From Arsukibacterium sp. (GTDB lineage Bacteria; Pseudomonadota; Gammaproteobacteria; Enterobacterales; Alteromonadaceae), in NCBI RefSeq assembly GCF_018402695.1, contig NZ_JAGYIM010000016.1, forward strand, positions 186,001 through 250,000: a stretch of DNA of 64,000 nucleotides, read 5' to 3'. A model generated the notes under the pieces. The model was not told the DNA's origin. It ran no database searches and saw only the letters and a list, made by a program, of their open reading frames with translations. The translations under genes were made by a program, and so were the position numbers. Below are positions 42,260 to 51,934 of this stretch, one piece after another (the stretch's first letter is position 1; every line of letters starts with the position of its first letter).

Positions 42260-44014
42260 GTGGTGTCTTACCGGTCTCACCTATTTTCCCTGCGTATAGG
42301 CCATGCGCTGCGCGAGGCGCTGGCTGAAGGGTATAACCTCAGTAAACTCAGTAAAGACCTGCTGGCCGGCATTACGGTTGGCATTATTGCTATTCCGCTG
42401 GCCATGGCGTTAGCGATTGCCTCAGGGGTGGCGCCGCAATACGGCTTATACACCGCGATAATTGCCGGCTTTGTTATCGCCTTAACCGGTGGCTCTCGTT
42501 ACAGCATTTCCGGCCCCACTGCGGCTTTTGTGGTTATTTTATATCCGGTTGCGCTGAAATATGGCTTAAGTGGTTTGCTGATGGCCACCGTGTTATCGGG
42601 GGGGATCCTGCTATTAATGGCCGCAATGCGGCTGGGTCGTTTAATCGAGTATATTCCCGAAGCGGTAACCCTGGGATTTACCAGCGGCATCGCGGTAGTA
42701 ATTGCCACCTTACAAATTAAAGATTTTTTTGGCCTGAGCCTCAGCGCCTTGCCAGAACACTACATAGAGAAAATTGCAGTACTGCTGCAACAACTGCCGC
42801 AGGCTGCCTGGCCGAGTGTGCTGGTCGCGGGGTTAACCCTGGCGGTGATGCTGCTATGGCCAAAATTGAAAACACCGGTACCGGCACATTTACCGGCATT
42901 GTTTATTGGTACCCTGCTGGCGCTGTTTTTATTAAGTTCGGGTGCTGAACTGGACACTATTGGTTCCCGCTTCAGCTACAGCTTGCCCGACGGCAGTAGC
43001 GGCAATGGCATTCCACCCTACTTACCTTATTTTGACTGGCCCTGGTTACGTCCTGGCCCGGCCGGCGAGTTGCTGGGTTTTAGCTGGCAGCTGGTTAAAG
43101 ACTTACTCGGCGCCGCCTTTGCCATGGCCATGCTGGGCGCTATTGAGTCTTTGCTTTGTGCCGTGGTGTTGGATGGCATGTCGGGCCGGCGCCACAGCGC
43201 CAATAGTGAATTATTAGGCCAGGGCCTGGGCAATATTATTACCCCATTTTTCGGTGGCATTACCGCGACGGCTGCGCTGGCCCGTTCGGCCGCTAACTTT
43301 AAAGCCGGTGCGCAAAGCCCGGTAGCCGCCATGGTGCATTGCCTGGTGATCTTGCTGGCACTGGTGCTGTTGGCTCAGCTGCTGTCTTATGTGCCGATGG
43401 CGGCGCTGGCTGCATTATTGTTAATGGTGGCCTGGAATATGAGCGAAGCGCCCAAGGCACTGCATTTGTTAAAAACGGCACCGCGCAGCGATATACTGGT
43501 GTTCCTTAGTTGTTTTTCGCTGACCGTGCTGCTGGATATGGTGATTGCTATCACGGTTGGGATTTTGCTGGCTGCAGTACTGTTTGTTAAAGATATTGCC
43601 GAGATGACCAAAGTGACAGATATCAGCCAGCATAAAAAGCTGGTTGATATTGAACTGCCAGCGGGCTGGAAAGTACTGAAAATTAATGGTCCGCTGTTCT
43701 TTGCGGCAGCGGAGCGGATTTTTGCTGATATCGCCAGCGTAACCAGGCAATGTCGCGGCATCGTTTTGTATATGGATGGTGTTACTGTGCTGGATGCGGG
43801 TGGCCTGGCAGCATTGAACAAGCTGATTAGTCAAAGTATTAAAAACCAGACCGAGTTGGTGATTGCCGATCTCCAGTTTCAGCCGTTACGCACCCTGGCC
43901 AGAGCCGGTGTTAAACCGGTAGCCGGCAGGTTGCGCTTTTACCCCAGCTTAAAAGAAGCATTAGATGCACTGGCATCAAGCTCGGCGACTACCACAGGAC
44001 TGGCGGATAATTAG
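42260..44014 (+). CDS. SulP-family anion transporter with STAS domain
   Basis: Inner-membrane anion transporter, 584 residues: about 11-14 hydrophobic helices (DLLAGITVGIIAIPLAMALAIASGVAPQYGLYTA is the conserved first pair, residues 33-66), then a C-terminal STAS domain from about residue 450 (DGVTVLDAGGLAALNKLI). Substrate could be sulfate, bicarbonate or dicarboxylates. Two adjacent GTG codons (42260, 42263) may start it; GGAG at 42254 favours the second. Its 3' end overlaps the convergent LacI-type gene by 39 bases. Confidence 0.88.
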   Translation: MVSYRSHLFSLRIGHALREALAEGYNLSKLSKDLLAGITVGIIAIPLAMALAIASGVAPQYGLYTAIIAGFVIALTGGSRYSISGPTAAFVVILYPVALKYGLSGLLMATVLSGGILLLMAAMRLGRLIEYIPEAVTLGFTSGIAVVIATLQIKDFFGLSLSALPEHYIEKIAVLLQQLPQAAWPSVLVAGLTLAVMLLWPKLKTPVPAHLPALFIGTLLALFLLSSGAELDTIGSRFSYSLPDGSSGNGIPPYLPYFDWPWLRPGPAGELLGFSWQLVKDLLGAAFAMAMLGAIESLLCAVVLDGMSGRRHSANSELLGQGLGNIITPFFGGITATAALARSAANFKAGAQSPVAAMVHCLVILLALVLLAQLLSYVPMAALAALLLMVAWNMSEAPKALHLLKTAPRSDILVFLSCFSLTVLLDMVIAITVGILLAAVLFVKDIAEMTKVTDISQHKKLVDIELPAGWKVLKINGPLFFAAAERIFADIASVTRQCRGIVLYMDGVTVLDAGGLAALNKLISQSIKNQTELVIADLQFQPLRTLARAGVKPVAGRLRFYPSLKEALDALASSSATTTGLADN

Positions 44015-45007
44015 TTTCGGCTGAATATGGGTGCTGACAATGGCTTCATTATTAATTAGCCGTAGCAGGTTATCGACCAGCATCTCCCCTGCCAGCGAGG
44101 TGTCCTGCTGAATGGTGCTAAGCGCCGGGGTAGCAAAGGATGCTACCGGAATATCGTCAAAGCCCATTACCGCTATATCTGCCGGAATGCGGTAGCCCAG
44201 CTGGTGCAGGGCCCGCATCACACCAATAGCGATAATATCGCTGGCACAAAACACCGCATCTATCGGCTTACCCTGGCGAATAATTTGGCGGATAGCATGG
44301 TCACCGGCATTCTCGGTAGAAATGGCATCGCACTGAGCAATATCGGCTGGCTGAATACCCGCTGCGTGCAGCGCATCAGTAAATCCCTGGTAGCGTTCAA
44401 AAAATTCCGGGCTGTGCTCAGACGCATTGCCGACAAAGGCAAAATTTTTATAGCCATTAGCCAGCAAATGCTCGCCGGCCAGCCGGCCACCTTCACGGTT
44501 ATTGCTGCGAATTGTTGACTCGGGATGGTCGTGCACTTCAGCGCCCCAGCAGACAAAATGGGTTTGCTGGGCTAACAGTTTTTCCAGCTTTTCTTCATAG
44601 TCGACATAATCGCCGTAGCCCAGCAAAATAATGCCATCGGCTTTATTGCTGTCTTCGTAATCGGCATGCCAGTCATCACTCAGTTGCTGGAATGAAACCA
44701 GCAAGTCCTGGCCCCGTTTGGCACAGGCCCGGGTAATGCTGCCCAGCATTGATAAAAAAAACGGGTTAATCAGCGATTCATCAGAGGTCGGGTCTTCAAA
44801 CAAGAGCAGCGCCAGGGTACTGCTGCGCTGTTTGCGCAAATTGCTGGCATTTTTATCCACTTTATAATTAAGTTGTTTAGCAATGGCATGCACCCGCTCG
44901 CGGGTTTCTTTATTAACTTGCGGGCTGTTGCGCAGAGCCCGGGACACTGTGGATTGAGATACCCCGGCTAAATAGGCAATATCAAAGGATGTCGCTTTGT
45001 CTTTCAT
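43976..45007 (-). CDS. LacI-family regulator, likely maltodextrin repressor (MalR-like)
   Basis: A 343-residue LacI-type repressor: HTH SFDIAYLAGVSQSTVSRALR, hinge helix ASNLRKQRS, and a periplasmic-binding-protein-like sensor domain (VMGFDDIPVASFATPALSTI). It probably binds the TGMATACGTATKCA palindromes in front of the amylase (16333), GH97 (33990) and transporter (38769) genes and is released by maltose or a related sugar. The only LacI gene in the window, and it lies beside the starch operon. Candidate self-regulation site is the palindrome at 45038. Confidence 0.85.
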   Translation of the reverse strand: MKDKATSFDIAYLAGVSQSTVSRALRNSPQVNKETRERVHAIAKQLNYKVDKNASNLRKQRSSTLALLLFEDPTSDESLINPFFLSMLGSITRACAKRGQDLLVSFQQLSDDWHADYEDSNKADGIILLGYGDYVDYEEKLEKLLAQQTHFVCWGAEVHDHPESTIRSNNREGGRLAGEHLLANGYKNFAFVGNASEHSPEFFERYQGFTDALHAAGIQPADIAQCDAISTENAGDHAIRQIIRQGKPIDAVFCASDIIAIGVMRALHQLGYRIPADIAVMGFDDIPVASFATPALSTIQQDTSLAGEMLVDNLLRLINNEAIVSTHIQPKLIIRQSCGSRRA

Positions 45008-45037
45008 CGTGTGCTCTGCTGTTACAGCGGTGCAGCC

Positions 45038-45053
45038 CTGCAGTTAACTGCAG
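45038..45053. promoter_or_regulatory. 16-bp perfect palindrome upstream of the lacI-type gene
   Basis: CTGCAGTTAACTGCAG, 31 bases before the LacI-type gene start (reading minus strand), in the 245-base divergent gap to the MipA/OmpV gene. No ATACGTAT box lies in this gap. It could be an operator of another regulator or a leader stem. The core centre is AT, unlike the CG centre of the other three sites. Confidence 0.4.
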
Positions 45054-45252
45054 CAATCTGATCAGCGCGTTTATAATTATAGTCCGCTCATCATAGATGG
45101 ATTCGGCAGTAGATTCAATTTCGGTGTCAGTATCCGATTTAGCCATGCCGGCTATCAGCATTGCGGATAATTTGTGAAACTATGTTATTTCTGTTTCGGC
45201 CTGGGCCTGCTGCTTGCTAAACTAAATAGTCACTGTTATCAGGTAAGTTGTT

Positions 45253-46125
45253 GTGTCGAAAATGTCGTTTAAAATTCTGTTATTAGTCAGCCTGTTGCTT
45301 TGTAGCTTCGCCACAAGTGCCAGCACACCGAACTGTCAGGGCGACGACTGTATCAACGAACAGCAACTTTATTTAAGCTGGGCATTGGGCTATGGCCAGC
45401 GCAGTAATCCGTTGCATGGTGGCAAAAAACTTAACCTGGTGTTGTTGCCGGAAATTTATTACTACAGTAAATACTGGTTTTTTGACAATGGCCGGTTGGG
45501 CAGCAGTGTTGCCCTGACTGAGACCACTCAACTGAGTATTATTGGCCAGCTGAATCAGGAAAAAGGTTATTTTCAGCAATGGTTTAGCGGTAACTTACTG
45601 CAATTTGAAGCCAATACGTTAACCATGCCTCAGTTCAGCACGAGTATGGATCGGCAGGCGCCGTTTCAGGTGGCGGTCAGTGAGGTCAGTAAGCGGCCTA
45701 CTGCTTTTGACGTTGGCTTGCAATTAGATACGGTTAGTCATGGCACTATGTGGCAACTGGCTTACTGGACCGATGCCAGCCGGCAGCATCATGGCCAGTA
45801 TGCCAGCTTAGGCGCCCGCCGCAGTTGGCAAAGCCCGTATGGCAAATGGCAGGTGTCAGCGCATCTCCATTGGAAAAGTGCTCAGTTAATCGACACCTAT
45901 TATGGTTTAACAGCGCTGGAGGTGCCGCCGGGTCAGGAATATCAGGGGCGGGATAGCTGGCAGGCAGAACTTCGGTTAAACTGGAACAAACCATTAACAG
46001 AACGGTTGAGTGTGTTGGTATTCCTTCGATATTTACAGCTGGACAGCGCTATGACTGACAGCGCTCTGGTGCGCTCTGACCACGTCACAACCTGGTTTGG
46101 TGGCGTTAGTTACCGGTTTTTCTGA
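45253..46125 (+). CDS. MipA/OmpV-family outer-membrane protein
   Basis: A 290-residue outer-membrane barrel: signal peptide (about 24 residues), PNCQGDDCINEQQLYLSWALGYGQRSNPLHGG opening (two Cys likely in a disulfide), and C-terminal aromatic SYRFF. In many relatives it stands with a DUF3019 gene and an OmpR-type two-component pair, as here, and is their likely target. Start GTG at 45253, with an ATG at 45262 as an alternative. Stop and next ATG overlap (TGATG). Confidence 0.85.
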   Translation: MSKMSFKILLLVSLLLCSFATSASTPNCQGDDCINEQQLYLSWALGYGQRSNPLHGGKKLNLVLLPEIYYYSKYWFFDNGRLGSSVALTETTQLSIIGQLNQEKGYFQQWFSGNLLQFEANTLTMPQFSTSMDRQAPFQVAVSEVSKRPTAFDVGLQLDTVSHGTMWQLAYWTDASRQHHGQYASLGARRSWQSPYGKWQVSAHLHWKSAQLIDTYYGLTALEVPPGQEYQGRDSWQAELRLNWNKPLTERLSVLVFLRYLQLDSAMTDSALVRSDHVTTWFGGVSYRFF

Positions 46126-46517
46126 TGTGGCGGGTACAATGTTGTCTGGCCCTGCTGCTGACTGTATCACTGAGCAGTCAGGCTGAGCGCGCGGCCGACC
46201 AGTGTGCTGAGCCTTTGTGCTGGCAGGTCAGCCCAATTGTCTGTGTTGCCGATAAACTCGAACAGGGCTGTGAAGCCGAGCTACGGGTAATTTGGTTCAG
46301 TGATACCCCCAGAACAGTGTGTTTATATCTGGCTGAACAGGCGGAGCGCTGCTGGCAGGAAGCAACCAGTGGCCAATGGCGTCAGCAGGTTAACTGGCAA
46401 CGGGGCTGGCTGAGCTTACGCCAGCAACAACAGGTATTGTTAAGTACTGAGTTACAGGTGTTAAGCCGGCAACCGGCAAAACGTCGCCGTATCTCCGGCG
46501 CATGGAGTATTTTTTAA
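46125..46517 (+). CDS. DUF3019 family secreted protein
   Basis: A 130-residue protein with a signal peptide (about 20 residues) and four or more conserved Cys (ADQCAEPLCWQVSPIVCVADKLEQGCEAEL at 24-53). The C-terminus is basic (KRRRISGAWSIF). It overlaps the MipA/OmpV gene by one base and its own stop overlaps the response-regulator ATG. Member of the standard DUF3019 / two-component locus; it may be a periplasmic accessory of the kinase. Confidence 0.82.
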   Translation: MWRVQCCLALLLTVSLSSQAERAADQCAEPLCWQVSPIVCVADKLEQGCEAELRVIWFSDTPRTVCLYLAEQAERCWQEATSGQWRQQVNWQRGWLSLRQQQQVLLSTELQVLSRQPAKRRRISGAWSIF

Positions 46518-47206
46518 TGGCCAAGATTCTGTTGGTGGAAGATGATGCCCGGCTTGCCGGGTTGGTACAGAGTTTTCTGGTACAGCATGGTTTTACTGTG
46601 CAGCAGCAAAGCAGGGGTGACCTGGTGGCTGAGCAGTGCAAACAATTTCAGCCTGATTTAATTGTGCTGGATTTAATGCTGCCCGGGCTGGATGGTTTTG
46701 GGGTTTGCCGGCAAATCCGGCCCTGGTTTAAGGGCCCGGTATTAATGCTCACTGCCAAACAAAGTGATATTGATCAGGTATTGGGGCTGGAGCTGGGGGC
46801 CGATGACTATGTTATTAAACCGGTCGAACCGCGGGTGCTGTTAGCGCGGATCAATGCTTTGCTGCGCCGGACGCAGGTTAGCCCGCAAGCCGAGCAGCAA
46901 GAGCTGGCATTTGGTCGTTTACTGCTGAAACAGCGTTCACGCGAAGCCTGGTTTGACAATAATCTGGTCGATTTAACCAGTTATGAATTCGATTTGTTGT
47001 GGATGCTGGCCCGTCATGCCGGCCAGACCGTCAAGCGTGAAGCTATTCATCAGCAAATTATTGGTCGTGAATATGATGGCCTTGATCGCACCGTTGATGT
47101 GCGGGTATCGCATTTAAGGCGCAAGCTGGGTGACAATGCCGAGGTGCCATTCCGGATTAAAACGGTCTGGGGTAAAGGCTATTTGTTTGTCGCTGATGCC
47201 TGGTAA
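46517..47206 (+). CDS. OmpR/PhoB-family response regulator
   Basis: A 229-residue regulator: receiver with acidic pair LVEDD, phosphate acceptor Asp in VLDLMLPGLDGFG and Lys in DDYVIKPVEP; the winged-helix DNA-binding domain starts near residue 130 (SYEFDLLWMLARHAGQTVKREAI, RTVDVRVSHLRRKLGD). The ATG at 46517 overlaps the DUF3019 stop (TAATG); the frame is open to 46502. Two bases separate it from the kinase gene, its cognate partner. Confidence 0.92.
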   Translation: MAKILLVEDDARLAGLVQSFLVQHGFTVQQQSRGDLVAEQCKQFQPDLIVLDLMLPGLDGFGVCRQIRPWFKGPVLMLTAKQSDIDQVLGLELGADDYVIKPVEPRVLLARINALLRRTQVSPQAEQQELAFGRLLLKQRSREAWFDNNLVDLTSYEFDLLWMLARHAGQTVKREAIHQQIIGREYDGLDRTVDVRVSHLRRKLGDNAEVPFRIKTVWGKGYLFVADAW

Positions 47207-47208
47207 CT

Positions 47209-48423
47209 ATGCATCGTCTGTTTCTGCACTTTTATCTGTTTTTATTTTTGGTACTTGTTGGCCTCGGTTGGGCGGTTGATCAGCTTTGGCAATATGCCCA
47301 GGGGGATCAGCCACCGGCCCTGGTTGATACCCTTGCCGAGCAAATGGCGCTGGTAATGCGCCTGCCGGAGGCGCAGTGGTCCAGTCATCTGGGTTTGCCC
47401 TATCAGGCGGTGCCGCTCGATAGTGTCAGCTGGCAGCCTGATGAGTGGCAGCTGTTACAGCAAAACCACCTGCTACCGCTATTTCAGGATAACAGCGTGT
47501 TTTTTTACGGCCTGCGCGATGAACAGTTATGGCTGGTGGGCCCGTTGCAGTTAAATGAACGCTCGGGTTTTGACTGGTTCAGTATTTTGTTTTTCAGCTT
47601 ACTGGCGGTTGCCGTGGCGCTATGGTTGTGGCCGGTGGCACGGGATATTCGTTTTTTGCAACAAGGGCTGCAGCGCTTTGGTAAAGGCCAGCCGGCCGAA
47701 TTGCAGTTACCGGCCCGCTCCTTTATTGCCCCGATTGCGGACAGTTTCCAGCAAATGAGCCAGCAAATTATTTCATTGCTGGAGTTGCAGCGGGAGATGA
47801 CCCATGCCGTGTCGCATGAACTGCGCACCCCCATTGCCCGGCTGAAATTTGCGCTGGAAATGGCAGCGCAGCTGCCGGATAATGATAAGCAGTTGATGTT
47901 GCAGGACGTGCGGGAACTGCAACAACTTGTCGATGAAATGCTCGATTACGCCAAATTACAAAGCCATCAGCTTAATCTGAAAAAGCAGCAAGTTGATTTA
48001 ACAGAACTTATTAATAACGTTGCCGAGAAGCTGGCGCCGCTGCCGGGCGCGGCGATTGAATTGCAGTTGCCAGCTGAAGCCATGTTTTATTGTGACGCCC
48101 ACTATCTGGAGCGGGCCATTCAGAATTTACTGGTTAATGCTAAGCGTTATGCCAGACAGAAAATTGTCATTGATCTGAAAAGTCAGCACGGCTGCTGGCG
48201 CATCAGCGTCAATGATGATGGTCCCGGTATTGCGCCAGAGCGACGGGCAGAAGTACTGAAACCTTTCCACCGGCTGGAACAAAGCCGCAACCGCGAAGAG
48301 GGCGGCTTTGGTCTGGGCCTCGCTATTGTCCTACGAATAGTGCATTGGCACCAGGGTAAGCTGATTATCAGCGACAGCGCCTTTGGCGGTGCCAGCCTGC
48401 AGCTGTTACTGCCGCTAAGCTAA
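47209..48423 (+). CDS. Membrane sensor histidine kinase
   Basis: A 404-residue kinase. One N-terminal membrane helix (about 5-22), a periplasmic sensor loop of about 110 residues, a second helix (about 128-148), then HAMP-like linker, the HisKA box MTHAVSHELRTPIARLKFAL and catalytic N, G1 and G2 boxes (NLLVNAKRYA, DDGPGIAPE, GGFGLGLAIVLRIV). It phosphorylates the response regulator two bases upstream. The signal is unknown; MipA/OmpV and DUF3019 upstream are probable members of the pathway. Confidence 0.9.
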   Translation: MHRLFLHFYLFLFLVLVGLGWAVDQLWQYAQGDQPPALVDTLAEQMALVMRLPEAQWSSHLGLPYQAVPLDSVSWQPDEWQLLQQNHLLPLFQDNSVFFYGLRDEQLWLVGPLQLNERSGFDWFSILFFSLLAVAVALWLWPVARDIRFLQQGLQRFGKGQPAELQLPARSFIAPIADSFQQMSQQIISLLELQREMTHAVSHELRTPIARLKFALEMAAQLPDNDKQLMLQDVRELQQLVDEMLDYAKLQSHQLNLKKQQVDLTELINNVAEKLAPLPGAAIELQLPAEAMFYCDAHYLERAIQNLLVNAKRYARQKIVIDLKSQHGCWRISVNDDGPGIAPERRAEVLKPFHRLEQSRNREEGGFGLGLAIVLRIVHWHQGKLIISDSAFGGASLQLLLPLS

Positions 48424-48495
48424 GTTTTTTATTTGAATGTTTCGCCGTTAAAGCATAATCGGCTAAAATACATGCCCCCAATATGAGTACCTGTA

Positions 48496-49686
48496 ATGCG
48501 TAGTTCCGAGCCTTCTGTCTGGCTGCTGATGTTACTGGCAGCAGTGGTTGCCACCACCCCGCTGGCAATTGATATGTACCTGCCTGCTATGCCGATGATG
48601 GCGGCCGAGCTGGAAACTAATATTGGACTGGTGCAGCAGTCATTGAGTATTTTTCTGGCCGCTTATGGTATTGGCATGCTGCTGTTCGGGCCACTGGCTG
48701 ATATGTTGGGCCGCCGGCCCCTGGCAGTGTGCGGGTTAGCCGGCTTTATTCTGGCCAGTGTTGCCTTACATCTGGTAGACAGCATTGAATGGTTTCTGGG
48801 CTGGCGGGCATTGCAGGCATTGGCGGGTGCTGCGGCATCAGTGGTGGTGCCGGGCATTATCCGTCATTTGTATCAGCAACATACTGCCAAAGGCATGTCA
48901 TATGTATCGATGATAATGATGCTGGCACCGCTGGTAGCGCCGGCGATGGGCAGTGGCATCATCTGGCTGGCCAGCTGGCAGGCCATTTTTTTGTTTCTGG
49001 CCATCTATGGCGCTGTGGTGCTGGTTTTTTGCTGGCGATTTCTGCCCGAGATCAGCCGCGACAGTGCGCAGCCGCGACCTGCTTTTTTCAGCGGTTATAT
49101 CAAAGTGTTCCGGCATAAAGCGGCCTGGCCGGATATTGCCAGCTCGATGTTTGCCTCCTTTGCCTTTTTCTGTTTTTTAACCGCTGTATCTTTTGTTTAT
49201 ATCGGCTATTTTGGGGTCAGCGAGCAAATGTTTGCCCTGCTGTTTGGGTTTAATGTGTTGGCGCTGATGAGTGCCAACCTGCTGAACAGCCGGCTGGTAG
49301 TACGTTTTGGGCCGCAGCGCATGTTACGCTGTGGCTTAGTAGTGGCGCTGTGTTGTGCCAGTCTGTTATGTGGCTTTAATTATTTCGGGTTGGGTCTCTG
49401 GTATACCGTCTTTACCATAGCACCCTTAATGGCCAGCCTGGGTTTAATGGCCACCAATGCCGATGCAATGATTATTATGCAGTTTCCACATAATAGTGGC
49501 ACGGCTACTGCCGTTATCGGTACTTTGCGGTTTGGTAGTGGTGCGCTGGCCGGGCCCTTGCTGGCGTGGTTTTATACCGGCGATGCGCTGCCGTTCTCGT
49601 TGCTGATGCTATCTGGTGTGCTGGCAATTGGTTTAAGCCAGCTATGGCGCCAGTTAGCCCATTCCGGTTCATCCGCCGCTGCTTAG
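48496..49686 (+). CDS. Bcr/CflA-family MFS efflux pump
   Basis: A 396-residue 12-helix drug:H+ antiporter: signature LAIDMYLPAMPMMAAEL after helix 1 and the loop GPLADMLGRRPLAVCGL between helices 2 and 3. The family exports bicyclomycin, chloramphenicol or other small drugs. It stands alone, 72 bases after the kinase gene and on the same strand. Confidence 0.88.
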   Translation: MRSSEPSVWLLMLLAAVVATTPLAIDMYLPAMPMMAAELETNIGLVQQSLSIFLAAYGIGMLLFGPLADMLGRRPLAVCGLAGFILASVALHLVDSIEWFLGWRALQALAGAAASVVVPGIIRHLYQQHTAKGMSYVSMIMMLAPLVAPAMGSGIIWLASWQAIFLFLAIYGAVVLVFCWRFLPEISRDSAQPRPAFFSGYIKVFRHKAAWPDIASSMFASFAFFCFLTAVSFVYIGYFGVSEQMFALLFGFNVLALMSANLLNSRLVVRFGPQRMLRCGLVVALCCASLLCGFNYFGLGLWYTVFTIAPLMASLGLMATNADAMIIMQFPHNSGTATAVIGTLRFGSGALAGPLLAWFYTGDALPFSLLMLSGVLAIGLSQLWRQLAHSGSSAAA

Positions 49687-49731
49687 GCCGGAGCCAGGCT
49701 TGGCCGTTCGGCAGCCCGGCGCAAGGTTGGC

Positions 49732-50406
49732 TCAGAAGCCGAGGTTTTTCAGAAAGTCGTCGTCAACTTCCGGTTCGATATCGACGGTATTTTCCTGCCG
49801 GTATTGTTGGGCATTGGCCAGAATGTCGTCCGGGTTCTCCTGCTCGCTGCGTTCAAATTCCTGCAATTGAATAAACTCGGTTTTATCCATCGCCAGCTCC
49901 ATATAAAAAATATTATGTTCCGGGGTGCTGAAGGTAACGCGACGGGCCTGCGGCTGATCAAGCTGCGTATTGATCAGAATTTGCACCTGCTTATTGATGG
50001 CCATCATTTTCGGCTGGCTTTGGTTAATTGAGGTGTGTAAATCCTGACGTACTTTGTTGGTAAAATCACCGACAATCTGGTTCATCAGCTCACCCATCAC
50101 GTTACCGACCTCATCAGAGGTATGAAAGTGGGCCAGCTCATTCTCCGGCATGCCCATGCTCATCATGTACTTGCGATAAATTTCCAGTGCAGCCGGTGCC
50201 GTGAAATTGATAATAACCAGCCCGGAGAAGCCGCCGTCAAATAATACGAAGCAACCCAGGTCGGGCCGCAGACAGGTTTTCTGAATTTTCTGGACCATCG
50301 GTGAATGGCTGATGGCCGGATTGCCGGCAGCGGCCAGCACGCCATTTACGGCCTGACACAGGGTTAGCAGGATGTCATCTGTAGTAATAATACGGGTTTT
50401 TTTCAT
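49732..50406 (-). CDS. DUF3334 (CheX-like) protein
   Basis: A 224-residue soluble protein. The middle part (TSDEVGNVMGELMNQIVGDFTNKVRQ) is the CheX/CheC-like helix with the E-x-x-N motif of phosphatases acting on CheY; the N-terminal half (LTLCQAVNGVLAAAGNP, then strands) and acidic end (VDIEPEVDDDFLKNLGF) are DUF3334. ATG 50406 with GGAAG upstream is preferred to ATG 50418. The small acidic gene at 50461-50625 is 54 bases upstream on the same strand. Confidence 0.83.
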   Translation of the reverse strand: MKKTRIITTDDILLTLCQAVNGVLAAAGNPAISHSPMVQKIQKTCLRPDLGCFVLFDGGFSGLVIINFTAPAALEIYRKYMMSMGMPENELAHFHTSDEVGNVMGELMNQIVGDFTNKVRQDLHTSINQSQPKMMAINKQVQILINTQLDQPQARRVTFSTPEHNIFYMELAMDKTEFIQLQEFERSEQENPDDILANAQQYRQENTVDIEPEVDDDFLKNLGF

Positions 50407-50460
50407 ACTGTCTTCCATGGGTTATTTTCTGACAGTATAAGCCCTTATCTGCAGTTAACG

Positions 50461-50625
50461 CTAAATTTTACAGGCGCCGCCGCTGCATTCGTCATCGTCG
50501 TCACCGAACTGCGGCTCAGCAGCCTTTGCTTCGGCTTCGGCTTGCTGTTTGGCGAGGGCGGCCTCTGCACCGTCAAAATCGAGGTTGTTTAAATCAAAAT
50601 CCTGATCAAAATCAAAGTCAGACAT
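50461..50625 (-). CDS. Small acidic protein with CxGGxCKI end
   Basis: A 54-residue protein, half Asp/Glu, beginning MSDFDFDQDFDLNNLDFDGA, with an Ala/Lys/Gln-rich helix and a C-terminal DDDDECSGGACKI. The Cys pair and final Lys-Ile suggest a conserved metal site or tag. AGGAG precedes the ATG (50625); upstream open frame to 50715 has no other sensible start. It may be co-transcribed with DUF3334. Confidence 0.65.
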   Translation of the reverse strand: MSDFDFDQDFDLNNLDFDGAEAALAKQQAEAEAKAAEPQFGDDDDECSGGACKI

Positions 50626-50848
50626 GGTGTTTGCTCCTGTTTCGGACAGCCCCAGCGGAGGCTGTCCTGCTAACCCTGTGCAGTGTAGCAAACTGCAGTG
50701 GCCGGTTAAAACCATACAGCCAAATTAAAACAGACACCGCTAAGTTAAAAGAACACCAGGCCTGCTATTTCCGGCGCTGCTCGATTTCACCGCAGCGGAT
50801 TCCTTGCTATTATGGCGGCTATATTTTCTGACCTGCCCGGAGCTGCTG

Positions 50849-51880
50849 ATGAGCCAATTAACTATTCAAACCCCCGACGACTGGCATTTGCATTTTCGTG
50901 ATGGTGATATGTTGCTGGAAACGGTGCCAGCCACGGCCCGTCAGTTTGCCCGTGCTATTGTGATGCCCAACTTAGTGCCGCCGGTTACCACTGCAGAGAT
51001 GGCAGTGGCCTACCGTGAGCGTATTCTGGCTGCCCGGCCAGCCGGTAGCGACTTTCAGCCACTGTTAACTCTGTTTTTAACCGATAAAACCAGCCGCCAG
51101 CAGATTATCGATGCTAAAGCCGCCGGGGTGGTTGCCGCCAAGCTGTATCCGGCCGGTGCGACCACTAATTCCAGCGCAGCAGTAAGCGCGCTGGACTCGT
51201 TATATCCGGTATTTGAAGTGATGGCTGAGCAGGGCATGTTGCTGCTGGTGCATGGTGAAGTGACCGATCACGATATCGATATTTTCGATCGGGAAAAGGT
51301 GTTTATCGACCGCTACCTGCAGCATATAGTGGCGCGATTGCCTGAGTTAAAAGTGGTGTTTGAACACATTACCACTGCCGATGCCGCCAGTTTTGTCAGC
51401 GAGGCGGGTAGCAATGTCGCCGCCACCATTACCCCGCAGCATTTACTATTGAACCGCAACGATTTACTGGTGGGTGGGGTGCGGCCGCACAATTACTGCT
51501 TGCCGGTACTCAAGCGCCGCACTCATCAGCAGGCACTGCGCGCAGCCGTGGCCAGTGGCTCAGCCAAGTTTTTTCTCGGTACCGATTCAGCGCCGCACGA
51601 GAAGCATCGCAAAGAATCCGCCTGCGGCTGTGCCGGTTGCTACAGCGCGCACAGCGCGATAGAGCTGTATGCTCAGGTATTTGACGAGCTCGGTTGTCTG
51701 GATAAGCTGGAAGGCTTTGCCAGCCATTACGGCGCCGACTTTTATGGCCTGCCACGCAACAGCGGCACGGTAACCCTGCAACAACAGCAATGGCAGGTAC
51801 CAAAGGAGATTACCCTGCCAAACGGCCTGCCGATAGTGCCGTTTTATGCCGGTGAAACCCTTAACTGGAAACTGGTATAA
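50849..51880 (+). CDS. pyrC: Dihydroorotase (pyrimidine synthesis)
   Basis: Converts carbamoyl-aspartate to dihydroorotate in pyrimidine synthesis; cytoplasmic zinc enzyme of 343 residues. Motif [11 protein letters not shown] provides the metal-binding HxH; Lys in [13 protein letters not shown] is the carbamylated ligand; HGEV, FEHITT and FLGTDSAPH supply further ligands and the catalytic Asp. The ATG at 50849 fits the E. coli PyrC start and length. An intergenic repeat follows it. Confidence 0.95.
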   Translation: MSQLTIQTPDDWHLHFRDGDMLLETVPATARQFARAIVMPNLVPPVTTAEMAVAYRERILAARPAGSDFQPLLTLFLTDKTSRQQIIDAKAAGVVAAKLYPAGATTNSSAAVSALDSLYPVFEVMAEQGMLLLVHGEVTDHDIDIFDREKVFIDRYLQHIVARLPELKVVFEHITTADAASFVSEAGSNVAATITPQHLLLNRNDLLVGGVRPHNYCLPVLKRRTHQQALRAAVASGSAKFFLGTDSAPHEKHRKESACGCAGCYSAHSAIELYAQVFDELGCLDKLEGFASHYGADFYGLPRNSGTVTLQQQQWQVPKEITLPNGLPIVPFYAGETLNWKLV

Positions 51881-51934
51881 CGCTGAGTTATCAAAGACAG
51901 TAGTCGGCTTGCTCTAAGTCAACCGTTGCAGGCC

